Shown piece after piece: positions 14,515 through 22,468 of a stretch of 34,072 nt of DNA. The stretch comes from an uncultured Clostridiaceae bacterium. GTDB taxonomy: Bacteria; Bacillota; Clostridia; TANB77; CAG-465. A program made the translations under genes and the position numbers. The stretch lies in the NCBI GenBank assembly GCA_947169155.1, contig CAMVON010000004.1, positions 113,012 to 147,083 on the forward strand. The letters are read 5' to 3'. How positions within the stretch are numbered: position 1 is the first letter of the stretch; the number at the start of each line of letters is the position of its first letter. A model generated the notes under the pieces. That model saw only the letters and a list, made by a program, of their open reading frames with translations, was not told the origin of the DNA and did no database searches.

Positions 14515-15042
14515 TTAATCTAAATTATACTTAATTATTTGTGTACATCCTGGCTTTTCTACTCCAGTAAGTGCTGTAATATTCATGCCGTGATTTACAA
14601 CAATTATTTTATCATATTTGCCATCATACTTTGATAGTACAGCTTTCACACGGCTTTTTAATTCTTCTTTTGTTTCAAAGTTATCTCCTGGATACATATT
14701 TTCTCCGTTATTTTCTTCGTAATGCTCTCTCCATTTAACAACTTGTGCATAATCATCATACATAAATGTTTTGTCTGCAATCCATTCCATTAAATCTACT
14801 TCAACAATAAGCTTTAAATCTAATTCTTTAGCAATAATTGCTGCAGTTTGCAATGTTCTTGTATGAGGAGAAGAAAGTATTAAATCTGCATCTTGAAGTT
14901 CTGGTGACATAGAAATAGCTATAGCTTCTTTTTCACCATCTTCAGTAAGAGGTGCAAGATCGTTTCCAAACCCTCTAAATTTCTTACCATTTATATATGA
15001 ATAATCTGGTGTACCATGTCTAACCAACATAAAGTCTGTCAT
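14515..15042 (-). CDS. Histidine phosphatase superfamily protein (PhoE/GpmB-like)
   Basis: A 175-residue branch-1 histidine phosphatase. The phospho-acceptor motif is LVRHGTPDY (R8, H9, G10), the second arginine is in SSPHTRTLQTA, the acid/base Glu lies near DLMEW and the second histidine is in VVNHGMNIT. Such enzymes act on phosphate esters such as phosphoglycerate or sugar phosphates; the substrate cannot be told. GGAGGT precedes the ATG on the minus strand. It is the first gene of a two-gene unit with the cyclophilin. A TATAAT on the minus strand at 15076-15071 lies about 30 bases upstream. Confidence 0.88.
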   Translation of the reverse strand: MTDFMLVRHGTPDYSYINGKKFRGFGNDLAPLTEDGEKEAIAISMSPELQDADLILSSPHTRTLQTAAIIAKELDLKLIVEVDLMEWIADKTFMYDDYAQVVKWREHYEENNGENMYPGDNFETKEELKSRVKAVLSKYDGKYDKIIVVNHGMNITALTGVEKPGCTQIIKYNLD

Positions 15043-15112
15043 ATATTCTACCTCCAGTTAAACTAAAATAATTATACCATAAATATATGAAAAATAAAGA
15101 GAAAATAACATA

Positions 15113-15141
15113 TTGTATAATGTTTTCTTTTCATATATAAT
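15113..15141 (+). promoter_or_regulatory. Promoter of the threonine-aldolase-like gene
   Basis: TTGTAT (15113-15118), 17-base spacer, TATAAT (15136-15141). The start codon follows 17 bases later with GTGAGGT between. Confidence 0.7.
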
Positions 15142-15158
15142 TTATATGTGAGGTTAAT

Positions 15159-16184
15159 ATGATTAGATTTGATTCAGATTATTTAGAAGGAGCACATCCA
15201 AAGGTGCTTAAGAAAATAGTTGATAGTAATTATGAACAAACTATGGGTTATGGCAAAGATAAATATTGTGATTCAGCTAAAGAAAAAATTAAAAAAGCAT
15301 TAGGAAGAGACGATGTAGATATACACTTTTTAGTAGGTGGTACTCAAACAAATATGACAGTAATTTCTAGTATTTTAAAGTCTCATGAAGCAGTGATATG
15401 TGCAGATACAGCACATGTATTTGTAAATGAAACAGGTGCAATAGAGTCATATGGAAATAGGATAATAACTATACCTAATCAAGAGGGAAAGATAACTAGT
15501 AGTGCTATTGAATATGTTATTTTATCTCATAAAAATTCATTTCTTCCAGAGTTTAGTCCAAAGCCTAAATTGGTATATATAACAATACCAACAGAGTGTG
15601 GCACATCTTACACAAAAGGTGAGATAGAAGATATATATAACGTATGTAAAAAGTATGATATGTATTTATATATTGATGGTGCAAGAATGGCTTATGGTGT
15701 AAATGTTAAAGATAGTGATATTACATTTACAGATATACCAAACATGTGTGATGCTTTCTATATTGGTGGAACAAAATGTGGAGCATTGTTTGGTGAGGCT
15801 GTAGTACTTGTAAACGATGAACTAAAGAAAGATTTTAGATATTTCATCAAGCAACGTGGTGCACTTCTTGCAAAAGGAAGACTACTAGGAATCCAATTTG
15901 ATGCTTTGTTTACTAGAGATTTATACTTCACACTTGGAAGACAAGCAAATGAATTTGCTCTAAAAATTAAAAATGCAGCAGTAGAAAAAGGCTATCCACT
16001 ACTATACAATTCATTTACTAACCAACAATTTATTATTTTTCCTAATGATAAACTAGAAGAGTTAGAGAAAAAATTTACATTCTGGCATTGGGAAAGAATA
16101 TCTAAAGACCACACTGCAGTACGTATTTGTACTTCATGGGCAACAACAGAAGAAAATGTAGAAAAATTAATAAATAATTTATAA
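15159..16184 (+). CDS. Threonine aldolase / beta-eliminating lyase family enzyme
   Basis: A 341-residue fold-type I PLP enzyme of the low-specificity threonine aldolase family, which splits L-threonine or allo-threonine to glycine and acetaldehyde. Family marks are the N-terminal RFDSDYLEGAHP, the cofactor-binding GGTQTNM, the stacking His in DTAHVFVNETGAIE, the aspartate in YIDGARMAYG and the Schiff-base lysine in YIGGTKCGALFGEAVV. Length is normal (about 340). It has its own promoter and a strong terminator, so it is separate from the operon starting at 16343, although both concern amino acids. The exact substrate is not certain; related branches act on other beta-hydroxy amino acids. Confidence 0.88.
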   Translation: MIRFDSDYLEGAHPKVLKKIVDSNYEQTMGYGKDKYCDSAKEKIKKALGRDDVDIHFLVGGTQTNMTVISSILKSHEAVICADTAHVFVNETGAIESYGNRIITIPNQEGKITSSAIEYVILSHKNSFLPEFSPKPKLVYITIPTECGTSYTKGEIEDIYNVCKKYDMYLYIDGARMAYGVNVKDSDITFTDIPNMCDAFYIGGTKCGALFGEAVVLVNDELKKDFRYFIKQRGALLAKGRLLGIQFDALFTRDLYFTLGRQANEFALKIKNAAVEKGYPLLYNSFTNQQFIIFPNDKLEELEKKFTFWHWERISKDHTAVRICTSWATTEENVEKLINNL

Positions 16185-16206
16185 TGTTAACAAGTTATGT
16201 AATAGA

Positions 16207-16251
16207 TGCAAACGATTTGTGCTTAAATGTGCAAATTGTTTGCAATTTTTT
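16207..16251 (+). terminator. Strong terminator after the threonine-aldolase-like gene
   Basis: A 12-bp stem with one G-U pair, GCAAACGATTTG (16208-16219) with CAAATTGTTTGC (16232-16243), extended by one T-A pair, followed by AATTTTTT. Confidence 0.88.
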
Positions 16252-16342
16252 ATGCTTAACAAAAATATACATAAAAATACACTAAATATTATTATATTAA
16301 TAATAAAATATATAAAAATTAACATAAAAAGCTCATATTTTA

Positions 16343-16371
16343 TTGACATTGTGCCCTCCAGATTATATAAT
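16343..16371 (+). promoter_or_regulatory. Consensus promoter of the seven-gene operon
   Basis: Perfect TTGACA (16343-16348), 17-base spacer and perfect TATAAT (16366-16371). The DNA from 16252 to 16342 is very AT-rich and shows nothing else. This is the only promoter I see for the genes from 16489 to 25474. Confidence 0.85.
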
Positions 16372-16377
16372 ATGGGC

Positions 16378-16470
16378 GATTGCTAAAAATGTATCTATTT
16401 TTTAATAAAAATAAGAAGATAAGCGTCAGTGATAATTCACAACAGATACTGGTAGTCAAAAATAATTTTG
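16378..16470 (+). other. Leader of the seven-gene operon
   Basis: About 110 bases of untranslated leader lie between the promoter and the first start codon. A small hairpin (GTGA/TCAC) lies near 16428-16439. I compared it by eye with guanidine riboswitch and T-box features because of the ureohydrolase and amino-acid genes downstream, and saw neither. It ends in a strong GAAGGAGG site at 16470-16477. Confidence 0.35.
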
Positions 16471-16488
16471 AAGGAGGAATTGAGAATT

Positions 16489-17853
16489 ATGAGTGAGATT
16501 TCAAGAGCGGATTACATACGCTTAAGAAAAAAAGGGCAAGAGTATATTGAAGAGCCCAAACACGACCAGACAATGAAGAAAATGCTTGATGAAGGTTGGG
16601 ATAATCTTCGTGAGTTCTTATATCAACCATATGAAGATATAAGAAAATGGCAACTCGAAAGAGTAAGCTATCTTGTGGACTATGCCTATGAAAATATTCC
16701 ACTATATCGTAAAAAATACGATGAAGTTTCCTTCAAGAAAGGAAGCATTAAGACATGGGAAGATTTTTATAAACTTCCATATCTAACAAAAGAAGAGCTA
16801 ATATCAGGATTTCCAGACATGATAGTCAACGACACAAATGACTTTATGCTATCAACAAGAAGTTCAGGCTCAAGTGGTAAGTTCGTAACAATTGCCGTAA
16901 GTGAAGAGGCTATATATAAAGATACACTTCAAACAATAAGGCAATTCTATATGCAATCAGGCAGAACATACACAAAAGATGATACCATTCTATTTATCTA
17001 TACTTGCCCATGGTGGGTAGACAATGTAGGAGGTGAATATAAACAAGACTTTTTACCAACTACGACCAAAGTTGATGTAGCTATTAAGCAAATTCAAGAT
17101 ACTCACCCAAGATTCATTTCTACATATCCAACTTATCTTGAAAAAATAGCGTCCACTGGTACAAAATTATCAGACTACGGTGTTAAACTTGTTATTGTTC
17201 ACTCTGAACAATCAAATGCAAAACAAAGAGAAATGTTAGCTCAAGCTTTAGACGTAAAAGTCTTAGATGAGTATTCAAGTGAAGAGCTTACACGTATTGC
17301 ACTTGAGTGTCCTAATCATAAATATCATCTAGAAGAGGATGCTTGTCTAATAGAGATTATAGATAAAGATGGTAATAAACTTCCAGATGGTGAAACTGGA
17401 ATAGTGTGTGGAACAAATCTTTTAAATACTGCTACACCAATTATTAGATATATCCAAGGAGACATTGCAAAAATAACTCATGAAAAAGATTGCCATTGTG
17501 GCTCTCATGCAAGAATACTTGAAGGTGTTCAAGGAAGAGTTATGGACTGTATAGAAACTCCAGATGGGGATAAAATTCCTGCATCTTGTTTTATGGATAT
17601 AGCATATAACTGGTTTTTAGTATATGAGATTCCAGTACATGGACTAAAATACCAATTTGTTCAAAGGGAAGTAAATACTCTAGAGTTATATTTGATCAAA
17701 GGAATGTACACATTAGACTATGATGTAATCAAAGAGTCATTATATACATTAATTCCAAGAACTATGGATATCAAAATATACACTGGAGACAGCTTACCTT
17801 TTGATAAAACAACAAAGTATCGCCCAGTTATTAGTTGTTTAGGAGGGAGATAA
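16489..17853 (+). CDS. PaaK-like adenylate-forming enzyme (phenylacetate-CoA ligase family)
   Basis: A 454-residue carboxylate-activating enzyme. The N-terminal region has YAYENIPLYRKKYDEV (65-80) and LPYLTKEEL, typical of the PaaK/CapK branch. The ATP-phosphate loop is TRSSGSSGK (123-131), the adenine-binding region EYSSEE (261-266), the ribose-binding Asp is in YIQGD (D325) and a C-terminal KTTKYRPV holds the candidate catalytic lysine. C274, H280, C335 and C337 could form a zinc site. It would make an acyl-adenylate and then a thioester or amide; no carrier protein is encoded nearby, so CoA or an amine is the likely acceptor. The ATG at 16489 follows AAGGAGG by 11 bases; the earlier TTG codons at 16468 and 16480 overlap or crowd the site. 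First gene of the operon. Confidence 0.82.
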   Translation: MSEISRADYIRLRKKGQEYIEEPKHDQTMKKMLDEGWDNLREFLYQPYEDIRKWQLERVSYLVDYAYENIPLYRKKYDEVSFKKGSIKTWEDFYKLPYLTKEELISGFPDMIVNDTNDFMLSTRSSGSSGKFVTIAVSEEAIYKDTLQTIRQFYMQSGRTYTKDDTILFIYTCPWWVDNVGGEYKQDFLPTTTKVDVAIKQIQDTHPRFISTYPTYLEKIASTGTKLSDYGVKLVIVHSEQSNAKQREMLAQALDVKVLDEYSSEELTRIALECPNHKYHLEEDACLIEIIDKDGNKLPDGETGIVCGTNLLNTATPIIRYIQGDIAKITHEKDCHCGSHARILEGVQGRVMDCIETPDGDKIPASCFMDIAYNWFLVYEIPVHGLKYQFVQREVNTLELYLIKGMYTLDYDVIKESLYTLIPRTMDIKIYTGDSLPFDKTTKYRPVISCLGGR

Positions 17854-17854
17854 T

Positions 17855-19141
17855 ATGAACGATAATAACAAAGATTGGCCAGAATTAGTATCGGGCCGTG
17901 GTTCACACCTAGCTGAAGTTAAAGCATACTATGGCAAATATCAAGATAATAAAAGAAAAGAAGAATTTGCACATGCTTTACAACTTGTTGAAGAAAAGAT
18001 TAAAGCTTTAAGAGATAAAACACCAAATTTACCATATTCCAAAACTAAACTTGCAGAAGTTGAGATAAACAAATTTTTCTATGAGGGAGAAACTGTAGAT
18101 AGAGTAATGATAGTACTTCGTTCTAACGGATGTCAACATTACAAGAAAAATGGTGGATGCTCAATGTGTGCACACCTAAATGGTTCTCCACTAATGGATA
18201 AAATTACTCATGCAAACTATGTTGAGCAATGGAATAGTGTATTAGATGGAAGTTTTATTGAAAAAGAAGGAAGCTTCAACTTAAATGATTACCCAGTTGT
18301 TTGTATATATAACCTTGGTAGTTTATTAAACGAAGAGGAAATATCTAAAAAAACAATTGAATATATCTTTAGCACTCTAAATGAGTATAAAGGTGTAAAG
18401 AAAGTAATCATTGAATCTCGTGCAGAATATGTAAAAGACGATATGCTAAAAGTTATTCGTGATGTCTATGATGGAGTAGTCGAAGTAGGAATTGGAGTTG
18501 AATCAACAGACAGAACTATTAGACAATTATGCCATCACAAAGATATAGATGACGATAGAATATTTAAAACTGCATGCGATACACTACACAAATTTAATAT
18601 GAAGGCACTTGCCTATGTTAATTTCAAACCTATCTTTTTAACAGAGCAAGAAGCAATAAGTGATGCAATATATACATCAGTAAATTGTTTCAAAAAGTAT
18701 GGTTTTGATGCTGTTTCAATAGAACCAACTTCACTTCAAGAAAATTCACTAGCAAATCACATGTATATTTTAGGACAATATCGTGTACCATGGTTATGGT
18801 CACTAAGAGATATTATTCATGGAATATATGATAGACTAGAAAAACAAGACTTAGATATACGTCTTGGTGGATATTTCGATGAAGAAGTATTAAGTGGTTC
18901 ACAAGGTACAGGATTTGGAGACAGGAATGAAATCTTTCCTCATATGACTTCAAGTAATTGTAGTCATTGTACTCAAAACTTCGTTGAACACATTAAAAAA
19001 TTCAATATGACTTACGACGTTAAAGATTTAGATGAAGTAGAACCTTGTAAATATTGTTATAGCATTTGGCAAGACACAAAAAATATTCGTGATTCAAGAG
19101 ACATTATACAAAGAATAGATGATTTATTTGGAAGGAAGTGA
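17855..19141 (+). CDS. Radical SAM enzyme with CX8CX2C cluster motif
   Basis: A 428-residue enzyme. LRSNGCQHYKKNGGCSMC places cysteines at C93, C102 and C105, a CX8CX2C spacing in place of the usual CX3CX2C, as in the Elp3 and archaeosine-synthase (RaSEA) type of radical SAM proteins with long first loops. Strands of the TIM barrel follow, including the SAM-contacting VGIGVESTD (211-219) and KALAYVNFKP. The C-terminus has two CxxC pairs (C369/C372 and C398/C401), probably a zinc or extra cluster site. It starts one base after the ligase stop with GGAGGGAG upstream, so it is translationally linked. A carbon-insertion, sulfur-insertion or C-H activation step on the product is possible; the substrate is unknown and a tRNA substrate cannot be excluded. 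Confidence 0.8.
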   Translation: MNDNNKDWPELVSGRGSHLAEVKAYYGKYQDNKRKEEFAHALQLVEEKIKALRDKTPNLPYSKTKLAEVEINKFFYEGETVDRVMIVLRSNGCQHYKKNGGCSMCAHLNGSPLMDKITHANYVEQWNSVLDGSFIEKEGSFNLNDYPVVCIYNLGSLLNEEEISKKTIEYIFSTLNEYKGVKKVIIESRAEYVKDDMLKVIRDVYDGVVEVGIGVESTDRTIRQLCHHKDIDDDRIFKTACDTLHKFNMKALAYVNFKPIFLTEQEAISDAIYTSVNCFKKYGFDAVSIEPTSLQENSLANHMYILGQYRVPWLWSLRDIIHGIYDRLEKQDLDIRLGGYFDEEVLSGSQGTGFGDRNEIFPHMTSSNCSHCTQNFVEHIKKFNMTYDVKDLDEVEPCKYCYSIWQDTKNIRDSRDIIQRIDDLFGRK

Positions 19142-20262
19142 GACTCTTGAAACTTAGATGTAGAGTTTGTAACAAAGAATTCAAGTATCCTTTCGAACAA
19201 ATTAGGCATCGACATGAAGATTTAGAACTAGATTTAGTACCACCAAATTTTTGGGATATCATAGAGGAAGATACAGACGAAAAAAATCCAAGGTCTTCCT
19301 TGCTTGAGTATCCTTTTGCAAAAGAAAGTTACAACATTTCCTTAAAAGTAGGCAATACAAAGTTATTTAGATATTTATCTAACAAAGATAACATCAATAA
19401 TAATTTGGTATATCTAAAAGATGAGTCTACTAATCCTACTGGAAGTTTTAAAGACAGAGGTATGGATAACTTAATGAATGATGTACGTCATTCAAAGAAA
19501 AAAGAAATTGCTGTAGTTTCTTGTGGAAGTGGCGCAATTGCAGTTGTAAATTTTGCCAAAGAATATGGTATTAAATCTCATGTTTTTATTCATAAAAACG
19601 TAGAGAAGTCTAGTCTTAAAGCAATAGAAAAAGCAGATAAGATTCACTTTAGTGAAACATTTATATCTAGCTATGAGGACTATTTAAAATACTCACTAAA
19701 ACACATAGATGATTGTTACTTTGGTTTTGTAAACACAAATGTAGCATATATGTTAGGACTTGGAACTATGTCTTACGAAATAATTCGAGATTTAGAAAAA
19801 GTTCCAGACGTAATACTTATTCCATGTGGAAGTGGTATGGATATAGTTGCTCAAAATTTTGCACTAAGACAGATGTATAAAAATGGGATTATAGATAAAA
19901 TACCAAAAATTGGCATAGTCGAGCTTAAGGGTGGAAACCCAATCGAGACAGGATACCAAAAAGGAGAAAAGGGTTGGCTGTTTATTATAGACAGTCCTGT
20001 AGATTCTAAAACAATATTGTCTAACGACACTTGTTTTAACTACAAAAAAATTGTGGATATGGTGGATAGAGACGAAGCATTTTTCCTATCTGTAAGTGAT
20101 GATGAAATAGATAGTTTTATAGCAAAAGACAAAGAAGACTTTGTTAATCGTTATGACTACACATCACTTTCAGTTATGGCAGCTTTAGAAAAATATCTAC
20201 CTAGCCAAAAAAATAAAACTATTGTTGCAGTACTAACCTGCAAAAATAGAAATGGAGGTTAA
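19138..20262 (+). CDS. Threonine-synthase-like PLP enzyme (fold type II)
   Basis: A 374-residue beta-family PLP enzyme. The N-terminus has a CxxC pair (C8, C11) as in the zinc-ribbon of long threonine synthases, but no second pair. The Schiff-base lysine K105 is in NPTGSFKDRG (99-108), and the phosphate-binding loop is PCGSGMDIVAQ (229-239). The ALxGLGT-type segment MLGLGTMSYE (205-214) also fits threonine synthase. Such enzymes replace a beta or gamma leaving group, for example in O-phosphohomoserine or O-phosphoserine. In a specialised operon it may instead make a non-standard amino acid. The GTG start overlaps the radical SAM stop (GTGA); a TTG at 19147 with slightly better spacing to GGAAGG is the alternative. 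Ends 8 bases before aminotransferase 2. Confidence 0.8.
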   Translation: MRLLKLRCRVCNKEFKYPFEQIRHRHEDLELDLVPPNFWDIIEEDTDEKNPRSSLLEYPFAKESYNISLKVGNTKLFRYLSNKDNINNNLVYLKDESTNPTGSFKDRGMDNLMNDVRHSKKKEIAVVSCGSGAIAVVNFAKEYGIKSHVFIHKNVEKSSLKAIEKADKIHFSETFISSYEDYLKYSLKHIDDCYFGFVNTNVAYMLGLGTMSYEIIRDLEKVPDVILIPCGSGMDIVAQNFALRQMYKNGIIDKIPKIGIVELKGGNPIETGYQKGEKGWLFIIDSPVDSKTILSNDTCFNYKKIVDMVDRDEAFFLSVSDDEIDSFIAKDKEDFVNRYDYTSLSVMAALEKYLPSQKNKTIVAVLTCKNRNGG

Positions 20263-20270
20263 AAATTATT

Positions 20271-21530
20271 ATGAAGGAAAATAAGAATAAACGAACTATG
20301 TCTGAGTATTTTGATATAGGACTTGCAAATGGTGCACTGCTTATGGATGCTTCAAACTTAGATTGGTTTACTTTTCCGTTATTTACATGTATTCGTGATG
20401 AGATATATAGAACACTAGAAGATCCATCAGAAGACATGGACTGGGGATATTCTTATCCAGGTGGAAAGTCTAAACTAAGAGAATTAATTGCCTCTCATGA
20501 AAGCTTTCTAGAAAATAATGATATTAAATATGATGATGTTATTATTGGAGGAAGTGGAACAACAGGATCATTAAATTTCGTTGTTCAAGTAATAGCAAAA
20601 GAATATAACTTCAAACAAGGTCTAGAAATTATTTATCCAATACCTGCTTATGCAGGACTAAAAAAATCATTAGACTATTATGGATTTAAATCTAACATGA
20701 TTCTAATGGACAAAAATAATAACTACAAAATGACATTAGAAGATGTTAAGAAGGGTTATACAGATAAAACAGTGGCATTATTAATAACAAACCCTGCAAA
20801 TCCAGCTTGTCTATTTATAGATCCAGACGAACTTAAAAAGATAGTAGATTTTTGCATAGAAAAAAATATTTACATTATATATGATGCAATCTTTGAAGAA
20901 GCACCAATGTATAACAACAAACGTGTAGAAATTTTCAATATGGCAAAAGACTACAACAAACTTATTAAGATTAAAGGATTTAGTAAAGATATACCACAGT
21001 TAAGTGATTTAAGATGTGGATGGGTAATTTGCAAAGACAAGAAGTTTATGGATTCTCTTATAGCACTTGAAGAAGCTGTAAACTATTCTAACTCAACATT
21101 TCTTGAAGCATTAGCAATTGTAGAAATGACTCAACGTGTAAATATAGATAAGAATAATATAACTGAAACTACCAAGAAATATATTGAGGAAAAAGCAGTT
21201 TATCATAGTATGATCAAAGATATATTTAACACTGCTTATGAGTATCTACAAACAGAAAAAGATGTTGTAGAAAGTGTAGTTATTCCAGATGCAGGAAACA
21301 TTATGCATATCACAATAAAAAGCGATGTAGCAAAAAAGTTTGGCGTTGAAACATCAGATGACTTATTCGTATACATCATGGAAAAAGAGAATATCCTAAT
21401 TACACCAGCAAATGTATTTGGTCTACCTTTAGAGGATATTAGTTTTAGAATAACAATTTCTAGAAACAAAGACCAATTCATGGATGGTTTAAAAAGAATT
21501 ATTAATCTTTTTAAGGAGGAATGTGTATGA
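20271..21530 (+). CDS. PLP-dependent aminotransferase, class I/II (paralogue 2)
   Basis: A 419-residue fold-type I enzyme, full-length paralogue of the one at 10636. Key residues are present: GSGTTGSL (94-101), NPANP (174-178), the aspartate in YDAIFEEAP (D205), K239 in KGFSKDIP and RCGW (248-251). GGAGG overlaps the stop of the preceding gene, and its own stop overlaps the next start (ATGA), so translation through 19138-22429 is tightly coupled. Its place between a threonine-synthase-like enzyme and a ureohydrolase suggests that it works on an amino acid made or modified by those enzymes. The position of N- and C-terminal segments matches paralogue 1 almost throughout, so the active-site differences should be informative. 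Confidence 0.87.
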   Translation: MKENKNKRTMSEYFDIGLANGALLMDASNLDWFTFPLFTCIRDEIYRTLEDPSEDMDWGYSYPGGKSKLRELIASHESFLENNDIKYDDVIIGGSGTTGSLNFVVQVIAKEYNFKQGLEIIYPIPAYAGLKKSLDYYGFKSNMILMDKNNNYKMTLEDVKKGYTDKTVALLITNPANPACLFIDPDELKKIVDFCIEKNIYIIYDAIFEEAPMYNNKRVEIFNMAKDYNKLIKIKGFSKDIPQLSDLRCGWVICKDKKFMDSLIALEEAVNYSNSTFLEALAIVEMTQRVNIDKNNITETTKKYIEEKAVYHSMIKDIFNTAYEYLQTEKDVVESVVIPDAGNIMHITIKSDVAKKFGVETSDDLFVYIMEKENILITPANVFGLPLEDISFRITISRNKDQFMDGLKRIINLFKEECV

Positions 21531-22429
21531 GAGGTACTTTTTTAGAAGTGGAAAATGTGGATAACACCAAGACAGTAGATTATTCTATAGTTGGAATAAA
21601 ATACAATAGTGCAGAATACTTAAAGGGAGTAGAGTATGCAGCAGATAGTTTAAGAAAAGCATCATACCGCTATGGTAATGCAGACGGTTCATCTCTACCT
21701 ATTAAAGTATTTTCACCAGAACGTGGATTTATACTTCAAAACACAAATCTAGCAGACTATGGAAATATAGAAGTCAGTAGTGAATCAGACTTAATATTAA
21801 AACTTAAAAATTTAGAACTATCTCAACTTGGTACACCAATATTTATTGGAAGTGACCACGCTATAACGTATTATACAATAGATAGGATACAAAAAGAGAG
21901 AAATTCTAAACCTATAATAGTTTTTCAGTTTGATGCTCATTCAGACTATATAGATGAGTTTGCAGATTATCCACATGGAAGCGTTATGTGTGAAACATCT
22001 AGAATTGACGGCGTAGAAAAAATTATTCATTTTGGACTTAGAGGAAATTTAAACTGTGGACCAGCACTACTTGAATCTAAAAGACGAGGAAATGTCATTA
22101 TTCCATACAAGGATATAAAGATGATGTTTAATAAAGTGCTAGGAGAAATAAAGGATAAAGATATATATATTACCTTTGACACAGATTTTCTAAATCCAAT
22201 GGTTGCTCCTGCAACAGATAATCCAGAACCAGGCGGACCTACATATGAAGACACAATAGATTACCTTCAGGCAATTATTGAGTCATGTGATAATGTAGTT
22301 GGAATGGATGTTGTGGAGTATAACCCAACTCGTGAAGGAAGTAGTGTTACTGCTTCAACACTTGTAAACGTTATAATGGAGTCTTTAGGATTCCTAACAA
22401 GAAAAAATTTAAACAGAAAGAATAAATAA
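21527..22429 (+). CDS. Ureohydrolase (arginase/agmatinase/guanidino-acid hydrolase family)
   Basis: A 300-residue binuclear manganese hydrolase that removes urea from a guanidino group. The metal ligands are visible: H111 in GSDHAIT, D136, H138 and D140 in FDAHSDY, and D218 and D220 in TFDTDFLNP. H150 in PHGSVM and the APATDNPEPGG segment complete the signature. Substrate could be arginine, agmatine, guanidinobutyrate or a guanidino intermediate of the operon; the loop residues that separate these are not diagnostic by eye. The ATG at 21527 overlaps the stop of aminotransferase 2 (ATGA) with GGAGG well placed; an ATG 6 bases earlier is too near that site. The presence of a guanidino hydrolase is the best hint of what chemistry the operon handles. 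Confidence 0.85.
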   Translation: MRGTFLEVENVDNTKTVDYSIVGIKYNSAEYLKGVEYAADSLRKASYRYGNADGSSLPIKVFSPERGFILQNTNLADYGNIEVSSESDLILKLKNLELSQLGTPIFIGSDHAITYYTIDRIQKERNSKPIIVFQFDAHSDYIDEFADYPHGSVMCETSRIDGVEKIIHFGLRGNLNCGPALLESKRRGNVIIPYKDIKMMFNKVLGEIKDKDIYITFDTDFLNPMVAPATDNPEPGGPTYEDTIDYLQAIIESCDNVVGMDVVEYNPTREGSSVTASTLVNVIMESLGFLTRKNLNRKNK

Positions 22430-22468
22430 AAAGAAAAATAAAAATTATTAAGAAGGAGGAATGCATTT

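Noticed and set aside
16468..16488. TTG starts at 16468 and 16480 for the adenylate-forming enzyme
   Set aside because: The first precedes the AAGGAGG site and the second is 2 bases after it; the ATG at 16489 is better placed.
16372..16488. Guanidine riboswitch or T-box in the operon leader
   Set aside because: No paired ACGR loops, no T-box sequence and no antiterminator-terminator pair were seen.
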